DNA of 64,000 nucleotides from Gemmatimonadota bacterium (GCA_041390105.1 JAWKQO010000005.1:54230-118229); one strand, 5' to 3'. Counted from the first letter of the stretch, positions 36,142 through 45,775 are shown. The notes: generated from the sequence alone by a model not told the origin. A program made the numbers and translations.

Positions 36142-36244
36142 CGGCGCAAGCTTCTCTAGGGAAGGTCCCGGGGCCCCTCTGCCGAGCTTGCCCGCGTGCG
36201 CGGCTCGGTGAGGGCGTCTGCGTGCTCGGGTTGTGTTGGCCGGC

Positions 36245-36565
36245 TCACTTGAGGGAGACCGCAGTTCCGCTGCAGGTGACCATGAGCATGCCGTTGCCCG
36301 TACCGAGCACTTCATAGTCGAGGTCGGTGCCCACCACGGCATCGGCACCTCGCTCCGACGCCTGATTCGACATCTCACGCAAGGCTTCTTCGCGCGCGGA
36401 CCTCAGCGCTTTCTCGTAGGCTGCCGAGCGCCCACCTACGATGTCACGAACGGTCGCGAGGATGTCCTTGAAGATGTTCGCGCCGATGATGGCCTCACCG
36501 GTCACGATTCCGAGGTAGTCGGAGATCTGGCGGCCTTCGACACTCGGGGTGGTCGTCAGGATCAT
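36245..36565 (-). CDS. YbjQ/UPF0145 family protein
   Basis: 106 residues, full length for the family. MILTTTPSVEGRQISDYLGI, GEAIIGANIFKDI and the central ARGADAVVG-like SERGADAVVGTDLDY are diagnostic. The family forms small pentameric proteins whose function is not known. The ATG overlaps the purD stop by four bases. Confidence 0.93.
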   Translation of the reverse strand: MILTTTPSVEGRQISDYLGIVTGEAIIGANIFKDILATVRDIVGGRSAAYEKALRSAREEALREMSNQASERGADAVVGTDLDYEVLGTGNGMLMVTCSGTAVSLK

Positions 36566-37860
36566 GGTCTGCCTCGCTCGTCACGGGCGCGTTCGCGCCA
36601 TCCGATGTCTGTCCGTAGCTGCTTTCCGTCGAACTCGATCATACGCGCCGCGCCGAGGCTGCGTGCGTGCGCCTCCTGGTGGGTAGTCCCCAACCCGGTT
36701 GCCGCGAGGACACGACCGCCGGACGTGGTGAGACGACCGTCCTCGAGGCGGGTGCCGGCGTGGAACAGCAGCACGTCCGGATCCTCGAGCAGCGCGTCGG
36801 GCACCGTGATCGGGTCGCCCGTGCGAACGGTGCCGGGATAGCCGGCTGAAGCGAGCACGGTGGTGACGGCGGCGCCCGCTTCGAACTCCAACGCGGCGGC
36901 CCCCAGGTCCCCTCCCGTGGCGATGGTTTCCAGCACGGGGAGCAGGGGACTGCGCAGCAGTGGGAGCACCACCTGCGTCTCGGGATCCCCGAAGCGGCAG
37001 TTGAACTCCACGACCTTGGGGCCTTCCGACGTGATCATGAGACCCGCATACAACAGACCGCGAAAGGCGCAGCCGTCCGCCTGCAGGGCCGCCAAGGTGG
37101 GCGCCAGCACACGGTCCTGGATCGTGTCCAGCAGCGTCGGTGTCACGAACCCCACGGGCGCGTAGGCGCCCATGCCGCCCGTGTTGGGACCGGTGTCTCC
37201 CTCCCCGATGCGCTTGTGATCCTGGGCGGGGAGCAGGGGGAGCGCTCGAGTGCCATCGGTCAGCGCGAACACGGAGAGCTCTTCGCCCTGCATGAACTCC
37301 TCGATGACGACTTCGCGTCCCGCCTCGCCGAAGTGCAGATCGCCGAGCATGGACTGCACCGCATCGACGGCTTCCGCCTCGCTCTCGCACACGACGGCAC
37401 CCTTGCCCGCCGCCAGCCCGGAAGCCTTGACCACGATGGGCGCGCCGTGCTCCCGGATGTGTTGGAGGGCCGGTTCGAGATCCCGGAAGGTGTGGAAGGC
37501 GGCGGTGGGCACTCCGGCCCGTTCCATCAGCGCCTTCGCGTAGGCCTTGCTGGTCTCGATCCGCGCCGCAGCGGCCGTGGGCCCGAACGCAGGCACGCCG
37601 TGCTTGCGCATGCGGTCCACCATTCCCTGTGCCAGGGGTCCCTCGGGGCCGACCACGGCCAGGTCGATCTGCCGGGACGCGGCCCAGCCAGCCAGGGCCT
37701 CGACGTCGGTGGGCGCGATCGGCACGACCTCGAGGCCGGGGTGCGTCATCATGCCGCCGTTGGGGCGGGTCGCGTAGATCTGCGCCTCGGGTGCGTCCCG
37801 GGCCAGCTTCCAGAGGAGGGCGTGCTCGCGTCCGCCGTTTCCAACGATCAGGATCCGCAT
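36562..37860 (-). CDS. purD: Phosphoribosylamine-glycine ligase PurD
   Basis: 432 residues from ATG 37860. ATP-grasp ligase of purine synthesis that joins glycine to phosphoribosylamine. It begins MRILIVGNGGREHALLWKL, with the ATP-grasp lysines in PIVVKASGLAAGKGAVV, the QDHKRIGEGDTGPNTGGMGA signature and FNCRFGDPETQVVLPLL near the metal site. No other pur genes are near. An M48 peptidase gene lies 7 bases upstream and ybjQ is coupled downstream. Confidence 0.97.
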   Translation of the reverse strand: MRILIVGNGGREHALLWKLARDAPEAQIYATRPNGGMMTHPGLEVVPIAPTDVEALAGWAASRQIDLAVVGPEGPLAQGMVDRMRKHGVPAFGPTAAAARIETSKAYAKALMERAGVPTAAFHTFRDLEPALQHIREHGAPIVVKASGLAAGKGAVVCESEAEAVDAVQSMLGDLHFGEAGREVVIEEFMQGEELSVFALTDGTRALPLLPAQDHKRIGEGDTGPNTGGMGAYAPVGFVTPTLLDTIQDRVLAPTLAALQADGCAFRGLLYAGLMITSEGPKVVEFNCRFGDPETQVVLPLLRSPLLPVLETIATGGDLGAAALEFEAGAAVTTVLASAGYPGTVRTGDPITVPDALLEDPDVLLFHAGTRLEDGRLTTSGGRVLAATGLGTTHQEAHARSLGAARMIEFDGKQLRTDIGWRERARDERGRP

Positions 37861-37867
37861 CCCGCTG

Positions 37868-38857
37868 CTAGCGGCGCAGGGTGTCGAGCAGGGATTCGCC
37901 CATCTTGCGTGCGGCATCGGCGACGTCGTCGATCAGGCCGCGAGCCCCCTCGGCATAGGCGCGGGCGGCCTCACGCAGGTCGCTCTTGTACTGCGGGTCC
38001 GGGTCGCCACGCCGAGGGTACTCTCCGGCGAGCACCTGCTCGTAGTGTCCCTCCTCGATCCAGGTGCGCAGCTCCGCCACTCGCAACACGGGGAAGGGGT
38101 GCGATTGACCGAGGAGGTTCAGGATCTTGAACACCGAATCGGCGACATCGTCGGAGGTGCGGTACTCCTCCGCCTGCTGGATGAACTCGCCCAGGTTCGT
38201 TTCGTCGGGCGTGCCGTCGCCCGCCATGCGCATGAGCGCGGTCATCACCTGATCGGGATCCTGGATCGCCAGCAGCCCGGCACGGTCCGAGGACAACTCG
38301 CTCTTGCGGGACCACTCCAACAGCCCGATGAGCACGGCCCGCGCGGCGATACCTACGATCGGGAAGCCGAGCTGAGCCAACTGCAGCAGGAGCACCGTCA
38401 TGGTCCGGTACAGCACATGCCCGCTCATGATGTGACCGAGCTCGTGTCCCATCACGTATTGGAGCTGGCGCTCGTCCAGCAGGGTCTTCATCCCTGAGTT
38501 CAGGATGATGAAGGGCTTGTCCATTCCGTAGGCGCCGGCGTTCACCACCGGGGTCTGCGAGATGAAGAGATCGTAGGGTTCGGGGGCGTCCAGCGTCTCG
38601 CACACCTCCAGGTAGAGGCGGTGGATGCGGGGGAACTGGCGAGGGGTCACGCGGACGGCGTTGGCCTGGAAGGACAGCCGGATGGGCTTTTCACCGAAGA
38701 TGCCGAAGAGCTTCTTCAGGACGAGATCGAAGACCGGGAGCTTTCGGAGCGCGGCCAGCGCCGCCCGGTCGGCCGGATGCTCCCAGGTCCGGGACGAGAT
38801 GCCGGTCAAGATGCGCCGGGCACGGGCCTCCCCGTCGTATGCGGTCTCTTCGGTCAT
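37868..38857 (-). CDS. M48 family zinc metallopeptidase
   Basis: 329 residues, ATG 38857 after AGGAG. Zinc ligands H138-E-L-G-H142 (YVMGHELGHIMSGHVL) and E187 (SRKSELSSDRAG) are in place. A hydrophobic stretch at about 152-180 may be a membrane segment or buried helix; there is no N-terminal signal. Family members such as HtpX degrade damaged membrane proteins, and this cytosol-facing version could do the same. The C-terminal 40 residues are amphipathic helix. It is followed 7 bases later by purD. Confidence 0.9.
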   Translation of the reverse strand: MTEETAYDGEARARRILTGISSRTWEHPADRAALAALRKLPVFDLVLKKLFGIFGEKPIRLSFQANAVRVTPRQFPRIHRLYLEVCETLDAPEPYDLFISQTPVVNAGAYGMDKPFIILNSGMKTLLDERQLQYVMGHELGHIMSGHVLYRTMTVLLLQLAQLGFPIVGIAARAVLIGLLEWSRKSELSSDRAGLLAIQDPDQVMTALMRMAGDGTPDETNLGEFIQQAEEYRTSDDVADSVFKILNLLGQSHPFPVLRVAELRTWIEEGHYEQVLAGEYPRRGDPDPQYKSDLREAARAYAEGARGLIDDVADAARKMGESLLDTLRR

Positions 38858-38915
38858 CGGGCTCTCCTACGGCTGAGGTGTGTTCGCCCCGTACGCCGCG
38901 GTTTCGAGGTCGGTT

Positions 38916-40082
38916 TCAGACCTGGGCCAGCGCGCGGTCCAGGTCTTCGATGAGGTCGGCGGCGTCTTCGATTCCCACCGAAAGCCGCACGAGCGAGTCC
39001 GTGATCCCCATTGCCAGTCGCCGTTCCGGAGGAACCGAAGCGTGCGTCATGCGGGAGGGCACGTTGATCATGGACTCGACTCCACCGAGGCTCTCGGCCA
39101 GCTGGAAGAGTCGGGTGCCGGCGCAGAAGCGCGCGGTTGCCTCCGGAGACGGTAGCTCGATGCTCAGCATGCTGCTGAAGCCCCGCATCTGCTGCCTCGC
39201 CAGGGCATGCTGTGGATGGGACGCGAGACCGGGGTAGTGGACCCGCTCCACCTTTGCGTGCCCCTCCAGGTATTCCGCGATCCTCTGACCGTTCTCGTTG
39301 TGGCGGAGCATCCGGACCTCCAGGGTTTTGCACCCGCGCAGGCAGAGCCAAGCGTCGAAGGGTCCGGGAACGGCACCCGTGGACTTGCGGATGAAATAGA
39401 GGTCTTCCGCCAACGTGTCGTCGTTGACGACCAGTCCTCCTCCGATCACGTCCGAGTGCCCGTTCAGATACTTCGTGGTGGAGTGCATCACCACGTCAGC
39501 GCCCAGGGCCAGGGGATTCTGGTTGAAGGGGGAGGCGAACGTGTTGTCCACGCACAGGATGGCATCGCTCCCGTGCGCGATCTCAGCCAGGGTTGCGATG
39601 TCGCTCACCCGCATGAGGGGGTTGGTGGGTGTCTCGATGTGGACGAGGCGGGTGCTCGGGCGCAGGGCGTCCCGGACCTGGTCGGGGTCCCGCGTGTCCA
39701 CGAACGAGAACTCGATCCCCAGACGGGCCAGGACGCGGGTGAACATGCGCGTCGTGCCCCCGTAGGTGTTCTCCTCACTGACCACGTGATCGCCGGCCGA
39801 GAGTCGCTTGACGACCGTCTCGATGGCGGAGAGTCCGCTGGCGAACGCCAGCCCATGGCGTCCGCCCTCGACCGCGGCCAGAGCGCGCTCCCACCCTTCC
39901 CGGGTCGGATTCTGGACCCGAGCGTACTCGTAGCCGCCCCGGGGCTCGGCGATTCCGTGTTGCACGTAGGTGGAGGTTTGAAAGATCGGTGGGGTGATGG
40001 CGCCGGTCACCGACTCGGGGGCCTGTCCGCCATGGATCGCCACCGTCCCGAAGCGGTGCGTCTGATCGGATTCGATGCTCAC
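38916..40082 (-). CDS. Cystathionine gamma-synthase/lyase (PLP enzyme)
   Basis: 388 residues from GTG 40082. Family features are FGTVAIHGGQAPESVTGAI, YARVQNPTREGWERALA, ENTYGGTTRMF, CVDNTFASP, the PLP lysine in MHSTTKYLNGHSD and SLGGVESMINVPSRMTHAS. The spacing and the S-L-G-G-V-E-S segment are those of MetB/CGL enzymes, which act in transsulfuration between cysteine and methionine. Synthase and lyase cannot be told apart by eye. A terminator-like hairpin sits in its leader. Confidence 0.9.
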   Translation of the reverse strand: MSIESDQTHRFGTVAIHGGQAPESVTGAITPPIFQTSTYVQHGIAEPRGGYEYARVQNPTREGWERALAAVEGGRHGLAFASGLSAIETVVKRLSAGDHVVSEENTYGGTTRMFTRVLARLGIEFSFVDTRDPDQVRDALRPSTRLVHIETPTNPLMRVSDIATLAEIAHGSDAILCVDNTFASPFNQNPLALGADVVMHSTTKYLNGHSDVIGGGLVVNDDTLAEDLYFIRKSTGAVPGPFDAWLCLRGCKTLEVRMLRHNENGQRIAEYLEGHAKVERVHYPGLASHPQHALARQQMRGFSSMLSIELPSPEATARFCAGTRLFQLAESLGGVESMINVPSRMTHASVPPERRLAMGITDSLVRLSVGIEDAADLIEDLDRALAQV

Positions 40083-40140
40083 TCGGGGCTCTGCAGTTCA
40101 AAGGTCCAGTGGGTGCCGGCCTTTGACGCGACGCCGGCGG

Positions 40141-40165
40141 AAAAGAGCATCCGCGGAGGATGCCC
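40141..40165 (-). promoter_or_regulatory. Attenuator-like hairpin in leader of cystathionine synthase/lyase gene
   Basis: On the minus strand GGGCATCC and GGATGCTC can form an 8-pair stem (one G-U) with a 5-base loop, directly followed by TTTT. It lies about 60 to 85 bases before the GTG start, with no upstream minus-strand gene to terminate. Flanking CGCCGG and CCGGCG segments could pair in an alternative fold. This looks like transcription attenuation, but no known riboswitch class is recognised. Confidence 0.35.
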
Positions 40166-40301
40166 GGCGCCGAATCTAGCCCGGGGCGCGGGGTGGGGGC
40201 CACCGGTCGTTGACCCCCCTGGAAGACGTGGCGAGCTTCTTGCACCCGCGTTGGGCGATCTCGTTATCCTGGAAGCGCTTTCGGCAGGCTGGACCGCACA
40301 G

Positions 40302-41687
40302 ATGCCCATCCGATTCCCTCCCGACCTGATGGTCTCGGTTTCCGGGTTCCGCGGTCGAGTCGGCAGCCCGCTCACTCCCGAGCTGGTCACGGCCCTGGCC
40401 GCAGGCTTCGGGGCCTTTCTGCAGGAGGAAGGCTCCGGCGATCTGGTGATCGTGGGGCGGGACTCGCGCACGTCCGGACCCATGCTCGCCGCCGCCGCCA
40501 TGGCGGGACTCACGTCGGTGGGCGCTCGGGTGGTGGATCTCGGGATGGTCCCGACTCCAACCCTGATGCTTGCGGTGGAGGAGGCGGGCGCTGCGGGAGG
40601 CATCGGGATCACCGCCAGCCACAACCCGGCTGAATGGAACGCAATGAAGTTCGCGGCGGGCGAAGGAGTCTTCCTCGACGCGGAGCGGATGGCTCGCTTC
40701 CAGCGCTACCTGCAGGAACGGGAGCCTCCCCGGGCCCGCTGGGACCAGCTGCACGCGGTGACCCAGGACGACGGAGCCGCGGCGCGGCACCTCGATCGGA
40801 TCCTGGCTTTGCCGCTGCTCGATCGGGACGGGCTGGGACGACGCGGCTTCCGGGTTGCACTGGACTGCGTGCGTGGCGCCGGCGCCACGATCATGCCCGA
40901 TCTGCTGCGTGCGCTCGGCACGTCGTTCGAGGTCATCCACCTCGAGGCCGACGGCCGTTTCCCGCGGGATCCCGAGCCCACCGCGGAGCACCTGGCCGAG
41001 CTGGGGGACCTGGTTCGCCGCACCGGGGCGGACGTGGGATTCGCGGTCGACCCCGACGTCGACCGCCTCTCCCTCGTGGACGAGAACGGCACGCCCCTGG
41101 GGGAGGATCTGACCCTGGCCCTGGCCGCGGCCGTGGTCCTCCGGCGGCAACCCGGCGTGGTTGTCACCAACCTCTCCACCAGCCAGGTCGTGGAAGACGT
41201 GGCCGCCTCCCATGGGGGCCGGGTGGTCCGCGCTCCCGTCGGCGAGATCAACGTGGCCCGTCGCATGCAGGCGGAGGGAGCGGTCGTCGGAGGCGAGGGC
41301 AATGGTGGGGTCATCCTGCCGGCGCTGCATCTGACTCGGGACGCCCCCGTGGGTGCCGCCCTCATCCTCCAGCACCTGCTGGACGAGGGCCTGACGCTCT
41401 CACAATCGGTGGCTCGGTGGCCTCGCTACCAGATCGTGAAGGAGAAGCTGGATTTTCCGCGAGAGGCCGTCTCCGACGCGTACCGCGCTCTGGCAGAGCA
41501 CTTCCAGGGAGGGGACGCGGACCGGGCGGATGGGCTGCGCCTGGCCTGGCCCAAGCGACGGGCCTGGCTGCACGTGCGACCGTCCGGTACCGAGCCGATC
41601 GTGCGCCTCATCGCGGAGGCGGAGGATGTGAAAGGGGCCCGGGAGCTTGTTTCCGAGGCACGCTCAGTTCTTGAAGGAGTAGGCTGA
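40302..41687 (+). CDS. glmM: Phosphoglucosamine mutase-type phosphohexomutase
   Basis: 461 residues from ATG 40302; longer in-frame starts overlap the divergent gene and are not credible. Active-site serine S106 in GITASHNP, metal loop DPDVDRLSLVDENG, sugar loop GGEGNGGVI and phosphate loop RPSGTEPIVRL. The GEGNGG sugar loop is of the archaeal/PMM-PGM-like subtype rather than the classical GlmM loop. The gene directly precedes glmS, which makes glucosamine-6-phosphate, so conversion to glucosamine-1-phosphate for UDP-GlcNAc is the best call. Confidence 0.85.
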   Translation: MPIRFPPDLMVSVSGFRGRVGSPLTPELVTALAAGFGAFLQEEGSGDLVIVGRDSRTSGPMLAAAAMAGLTSVGARVVDLGMVPTPTLMLAVEEAGAAGGIGITASHNPAEWNAMKFAAGEGVFLDAERMARFQRYLQEREPPRARWDQLHAVTQDDGAAARHLDRILALPLLDRDGLGRRGFRVALDCVRGAGATIMPDLLRALGTSFEVIHLEADGRFPRDPEPTAEHLAELGDLVRRTGADVGFAVDPDVDRLSLVDENGTPLGEDLTLALAAAVVLRRQPGVVVTNLSTSQVVEDVAASHGGRVVRAPVGEINVARRMQAEGAVVGGEGNGGVILPALHLTRDAPVGAALILQHLLDEGLTLSQSVARWPRYQIVKEKLDFPREAVSDAYRALAEHFQGGDADRADGLRLAWPKRRAWLHVRPSGTEPIVRLIAEAEDVKGARELVSEARSVLEGVG

Positions 41688-41693
41688 AGTCAT

Positions 41694-43535
41694 ATGTGCG
41701 GCATCGTGGGCTACATCGGACCCAAGCAGGCCGGACCCATCCTCCTGGAAGGAATCCGCCGCCTCGAGTACCGCGGCTACGACTCGGCCGGGGTGACCAT
41801 CCTCACCGAGCGGGGGAAGCTGGCCACCATCAAGAAGCCGGGGAAGATCAGCGAGTTGGAGAAGGCGCTGGACGGCATCATGCCCCAGGGGTCCGCGGGG
41901 ATCGCCCACACCCGCTGGGCGACGCACGGTCCCCCCAACCAGATCAATGCCCACCCCCACACCAGCCGGGACGGGGACATCGCGCTCGTCCACAACGGCA
42001 TCATCGAGAATGCCGAGCTCCTGAGGACCAAGCTCCAGGAGCTCGGCTACCGCTTCACGTCGGACACGGACACGGAGGTGGTGGTCCATCTGATCGACGA
42101 AGCGTGGAAGACCAATCCCTGCCTGGAGGATGCGGTCGCTGCCGCGCTTCTGCAGATCGAGGGGGCGTATGGACTCGCCGTGATCAGTTCGCGCGATCCC
42201 GGCAAGCTGGTCGCGGCCCGCAAAGGCAGCCCGCTGCTGCTGGGCATCGGTTCCAGTGACGGGGAGTTCTTCATCGGCTCCGACGTGGCGGCGATCCTCG
42301 AACACACCCGCAAGGTCGTCTACCTCAACGAGGGCGACTATGCGGTGGTGGGTGAGGACGGCTATGAGATCTACCACCTCGGCGAAGGGTCCGTGCGCCG
42401 CTCCGTGCACCAGGTCGACTTCGATCTGTCCGCCATCGAACGGGGCGGATTCGAGCACTTCATGCTCAAGGAAATCTTCGAACAGCCCAACACCATCCGC
42501 GACGTCGTGCGCGGTCGTCTGCTCGAAGAGGAGGGCATGGCTCGGCTGGGCGGGCTGGACGGCATGGAGGAGACGCTCGACAAGGTCAAGCGCATCGTCA
42601 TCACCGCGTGTGGAACCAGTTGGCATGCTGGCCTGATCGGCGAGTACATGCTGGAAGAGATGGCGGGGATTCCGGTCAAAGTCGAGTACGCTTCGGAGTT
42701 CCGCTACAAGAATCCGGTGGTGGACTCCAAGACCCTGGTTCTGGCCATCTCGCAGTCGGGAGAGACCGCGGATACGCTGGCCGCCCTACGGGAGGCGAAG
42801 CGCCGGGGTGCGCACACGATGGGGATCGTCAACGTGGTCGGGTCGTCGATCGCCCGGGAGACGGACTTCGGCGTCTACCTGCACGCCGGCCCGGAGATCG
42901 GGGTGGCCTCCACCAAGGCGTTCACGAGCCAGATCGTAGCGCTCGCCCTCTTCTCCCTGTACCTGGGGCGTCGTCGCACGATGTCCATCTTGCAGGGACG
43001 CGAGTTCGTGCGAGCTCTGCGGGAGCTTCCGGGTCAGATCGAGGAGGTCCTGCAGCTCAACGGCGAGATCCGTGAGTTGGCCCGTGCCTACATGAGTTCG
43101 CGGAACTTCCTCTATCTGGGGCGCGGCTATCAGTTCCCGGTGGCGTTGGAGGGTGCACTCAAGCTCAAGGAAGTGAGCTACATCCACGCCGAGGGCTACC
43201 CGGCTGCAGAAATGAAGCACGGCCCCATCGCGCTGATCGACGAGAACATGCCCGTGGTCGTGCTGGCACCCAGCGACACTGTCTACGCGAAGGTCGTCTC
43301 GAACATCGAAGAAGTGAAAGCGCGCTCGGGCCGCGTCATCGCCGTCGTCTCCAACGGCAATCAGGAGCTGGCCCGCAAGGTCGACCATCTGATCCGCGTG
43401 CCGCAGACCCACCCCTGCCTGCAACCGGTCCTCACGACGATTCCTCTGCAGCTCCTGGCCTACCACGTCGCGATCCTTCGCGGATGCGACGTCGACCAAC
43501 CTCGCAACCTGGCCAAGTCCGTCACGGTCGAGTGA
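41694..43535 (+). CDS. glmS: Glutamine-fructose-6-phosphate aminotransferase GlmS
   Basis: 613 residues, usual length. The class II glutamine amidotransferase domain starts with catalytic Cys2 (MCGIVGYIG) and has RRLEYRGYDSAGV and HTRWATHG. Two SIS isomerase domains follow (ITACGTSWHAGL, ISQSGETADTL) and the C terminus ends in the conserved NLAKSVTVE. It makes glucosamine-6-phosphate, the first step to peptidoglycan and LPS amino sugars. It lies 6 bases after glmM and is coupled to dtd by GTGA. Confidence 0.97.
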   Translation: MCGIVGYIGPKQAGPILLEGIRRLEYRGYDSAGVTILTERGKLATIKKPGKISELEKALDGIMPQGSAGIAHTRWATHGPPNQINAHPHTSRDGDIALVHNGIIENAELLRTKLQELGYRFTSDTDTEVVVHLIDEAWKTNPCLEDAVAAALLQIEGAYGLAVISSRDPGKLVAARKGSPLLLGIGSSDGEFFIGSDVAAILEHTRKVVYLNEGDYAVVGEDGYEIYHLGEGSVRRSVHQVDFDLSAIERGGFEHFMLKEIFEQPNTIRDVVRGRLLEEEGMARLGGLDGMEETLDKVKRIVITACGTSWHAGLIGEYMLEEMAGIPVKVEYASEFRYKNPVVDSKTLVLAISQSGETADTLAALREAKRRGAHTMGIVNVVGSSIARETDFGVYLHAGPEIGVASTKAFTSQIVALALFSLYLGRRRTMSILQGREFVRALRELPGQIEEVLQLNGEIRELARAYMSSRNFLYLGRGYQFPVALEGALKLKEVSYIHAEGYPAAEMKHGPIALIDENMPVVVLAPSDTVYAKVVSNIEEVKARSGRVIAVVSNGNQELARKVDHLIRVPQTHPCLQPVLTTIPLQLLAYHVAILRGCDVDQPRNLAKSVTVE

Positions 43536-43972
43536 GGGTCGTCCTTCAACGGGTGTCCCGCGCGGCAGTCCGCTCGGGCGGTCGCACCCTGGGCGAGATC
43601 GGCCCCGGCCTCGCGCTTCTGGTCGGTTTCAGCGCCCGCGACGATGGGGCTACCGTCGCGTGGATGGCCGACAAGGTCTCCGACCTGAGGGTGTTTGCGG
43701 ACCCCGAGGGCAAGATGAACCGAAGCGTCGACGAAACCGGCGGCGAGGTTCTGGTCGTCAGCCAGTTCACGCTGTACGGTGATGCCCGGAAGGGCCGACG
43801 GCCCTCCTTCGTGCAGGCCGCTCCGCCCGCTGTGGCGATCCCGCTCTACGAGCAGTTCGTCGCGTGCATGGAGCGGCGCTTGCCTGGTCGTGTCCAGACC
43901 GGAGAGTTCGGTGCTGAAATGCAGGTGGAGCTGCTGGGTGACGGACCCGTCACGCTGGTCCTGGAGCGCTGA
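43532..43972 (+). CDS. dtd: D-aminoacyl-tRNA deacylase
   Basis: 146 residues from GTG 43532, overlapping the glmS stop. RVVLQRVSRAAV at the N terminus, the catalytic SQFTLYGDARKGRRPSF and the C-terminal GEFGAEMQVELLGDGPVT are all Dtd hallmarks. It hydrolyses D-amino acids mischarged to tRNA. The Maf gene follows 30 bases later, forming a small quality-control group. Confidence 0.95.
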   Translation: MRVVLQRVSRAAVRSGGRTLGEIGPGLALLVGFSARDDGATVAWMADKVSDLRVFADPEGKMNRSVDETGGEVLVVSQFTLYGDARKGRRPSFVQAAPPAVAIPLYEQFVACMERRLPGRVQTGEFGAEMQVELLGDGPVTLVLER

Positions 43973-44002
43973 GCGACGACCCCAGACCGTGCGGTCGGCA
44001 CC

Positions 44003-44584
44003 ATGCGCTTGATTCTCGCCTCGGCGTCCCCGCGTCGCGCGGACCTCCTGCGCATGCTGGGGCTCCACTTCGAGACCTGGGCGAGCGACGTCCCCGAAGA
44101 ACGCGGCTCGGGCGAGGCGCCGGAGGAGTACGTGGTCCGGTTGGCGCGCGAGAAGGCGGCAGCGGCTCCTGACCCACGCGCGCTGGTCGTCGCCGGGGAC
44201 ACGGTGGTGGTCCATCGTGGCGACGTTCTGGAGAAGCCCCGGGACGAAGCGGACGCGCTCGCCATGCTGCTGCGGCTCAGCGGCGAACCCCACACCGTCT
44301 TCTCCGGACTGGCCCTGCGTCATCCAGAGGGCGGGCTCTTCAGCACCTGCACGGAGGTCCGCGTGCACTTCCGCTCCTTCGACGCCGACACCGCGCGCCG
44401 CTACGTGGAGACGGGAGAGCCACTGGACAAAGCCGGCGCCTACGGAGTGCAGAGCAAGGGAGCCGTCCTGGTGGATCGGGTCGAGGGCGACTTCTTCGCC
44501 GTCATGGGCCTGTCGGTGGTGGCGCTGACGGACCTGCTGGGGCGTGCCGGCGTGACCTACCCGTTCGGACCCTTGGAGTGGTGA
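44003..44584 (+). CDS. Maf-like nucleoside triphosphate pyrophosphatase
   Basis: 193 residues. LILASASPRRADLLRMLG at the N terminus, VVAGDTVVVHRGDVLEKP, and GAYGVQSKGAVLVDRVEGD are the conserved Maf/YhdE segments. The family hydrolyses dTTP, UTP and modified nucleotides. It overlaps the next gene (mtnA) by 7 bases. Confidence 0.94.
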   Translation: MRLILASASPRRADLLRMLGLHFETWASDVPEERGSGEAPEEYVVRLAREKAAAAPDPRALVVAGDTVVVHRGDVLEKPRDEADALAMLLRLSGEPHTVFSGLALRHPEGGLFSTCTEVRVHFRSFDADTARRYVETGEPLDKAGAYGVQSKGAVLVDRVEGDFFAVMGLSVVALTDLLGRAGVTYPFGPLEW

Positions 44585-45663
44585 GGGAGGTGGAGCCGCT
44601 GGGCCCGGTGCGGTGGGGAAGGGCGCCCGGCACGGTGCGCGTTCTCGACCAGACGCGTCTCCCCGACCAGGAGGTCTGGGTGGAGGTCTCGGGCGTCGAC
44701 GGGATGGTCGAAGCCATCCGTGCCCTGCGCGTCCGGGGCGCGCCCCTGATCGGAGTGGCCGCCGCGTTGGCGCTGGTGTCGTCGCTCGAGCGCTGGGTGG
44801 ACGGGTGCGCGCGGTCCCGGACCGAAGCGCTGGCCCAGCTCGCCGCCATGGCCGAGACGCTGCGGCGAGCGCGCCCGACCGGCAGAAACCTGGGGTGGAC
44901 GATGGACCGGCTCGTCGCGTATGCGGACCGGAGCGGTGCGGCCGACGCGCGCGCCCTGGTCGGGGCGCTTCGGGCGGAGGCCGATCGCATGGTCGCGGCA
45001 GAGGTCGAGCAGTGTCGGCGCATCGGAGAGGCTGGCCTGTCTCTGCTCCCGCCGCGGGATCCGGTGCGCCTGCTCACGGTCTGCAATACCGGTCAGCTCG
45101 CCACGGCCGGGATCGGAACGGCATTGGCCATCGTATACGCAGCGCACGAGGCCGGACGGGACATCGAGGTCTTCGCGTGCGAGACACGACCGCTGTTGCA
45201 GGGCGCCCGCCTGACCGCCTGGGAGCTGGCGCGTGCGGGCCTCCCGGTCACGGTGCTCACCGACTCGATGGCGGCTGCCTGCATGGCACTGCGTAGACCC
45301 GACCTCGTCGTGGTGGGAGCGGACGCCATCGCCGCCAACGGGGACGTTGCCAACAAGATCGGCACCTACGGGGTGGCGGTGCTGGCGCGTCACCACGGCC
45401 TTCCCTTCTACGTTGCAGCTCCCCTGTCCACGGTGGACCTGAACCTGGCGGGCGGCGCTGACATCCCGATCGAGCTGCGCCCGGAGTCCGAGGTGCGCGG
45501 AGCGGAGCCCGCGCGCGTGCCGGAAGGTGCGATGGTCTGGAATCCCGCCTTCGACGTCACGCCGGCGTCGCTCGTCACCGCGCTCGTGACCGACCGGGGT
45601 GTGCTCCGTCCTCCCTTCGGGCCGCGATTGGTGACGGCGTCGCAGGGTTCAGCCGAGCAATAG
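44578..45663 (+). CDS. mtnA: S-methyl-5-thioribose-1-phosphate isomerase MtnA
   Basis: 361 residues from GTG 44578; GTG 44581 and 44590 are near alternatives. Features: LDQTRLPDQEVWVEV, IRALRVRGAPLIGVAAA, TVCNTGQLATAG (catalytic Cys), VVVGADAIAANGDVANKIGTY (catalytic Asp) and FYVAAPLSTVDLNLAGG. MtnA converts methylthioribose-1-phosphate to methylthioribulose-1-phosphate in methionine salvage. The rest of the salvage pathway is absent here. Confidence 0.95.
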   Translation: MVREVEPLGPVRWGRAPGTVRVLDQTRLPDQEVWVEVSGVDGMVEAIRALRVRGAPLIGVAAALALVSSLERWVDGCARSRTEALAQLAAMAETLRRARPTGRNLGWTMDRLVAYADRSGAADARALVGALRAEADRMVAAEVEQCRRIGEAGLSLLPPRDPVRLLTVCNTGQLATAGIGTALAIVYAAHEAGRDIEVFACETRPLLQGARLTAWELARAGLPVTVLTDSMAAACMALRRPDLVVVGADAIAANGDVANKIGTYGVAVLARHHGLPFYVAAPLSTVDLNLAGGADIPIELRPESEVRGAEPARVPEGAMVWNPAFDVTPASLVTALVTDRGVLRPPFGPRLVTASQGSAEQ

Positions 45664-45775
45664 GGAGCGCTTGCCCCTTGGCCCGTGCACTCGAGATGCG
45701 GGTGCGGTGCCTTGCTCGGCCGTGCGGGCGGGTTCAGCTTCGTTCGTCGACCCGAGTGTTGAGGGGGAGCTGGGC

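Noticed and set aside
39207..40301. Extension of the phosphohexomutase frame about 1.1 kb upstream
   Set aside because: It lies antisense to the cystathionine enzyme and has no similarity to the family; the protein starts properly at 40302.
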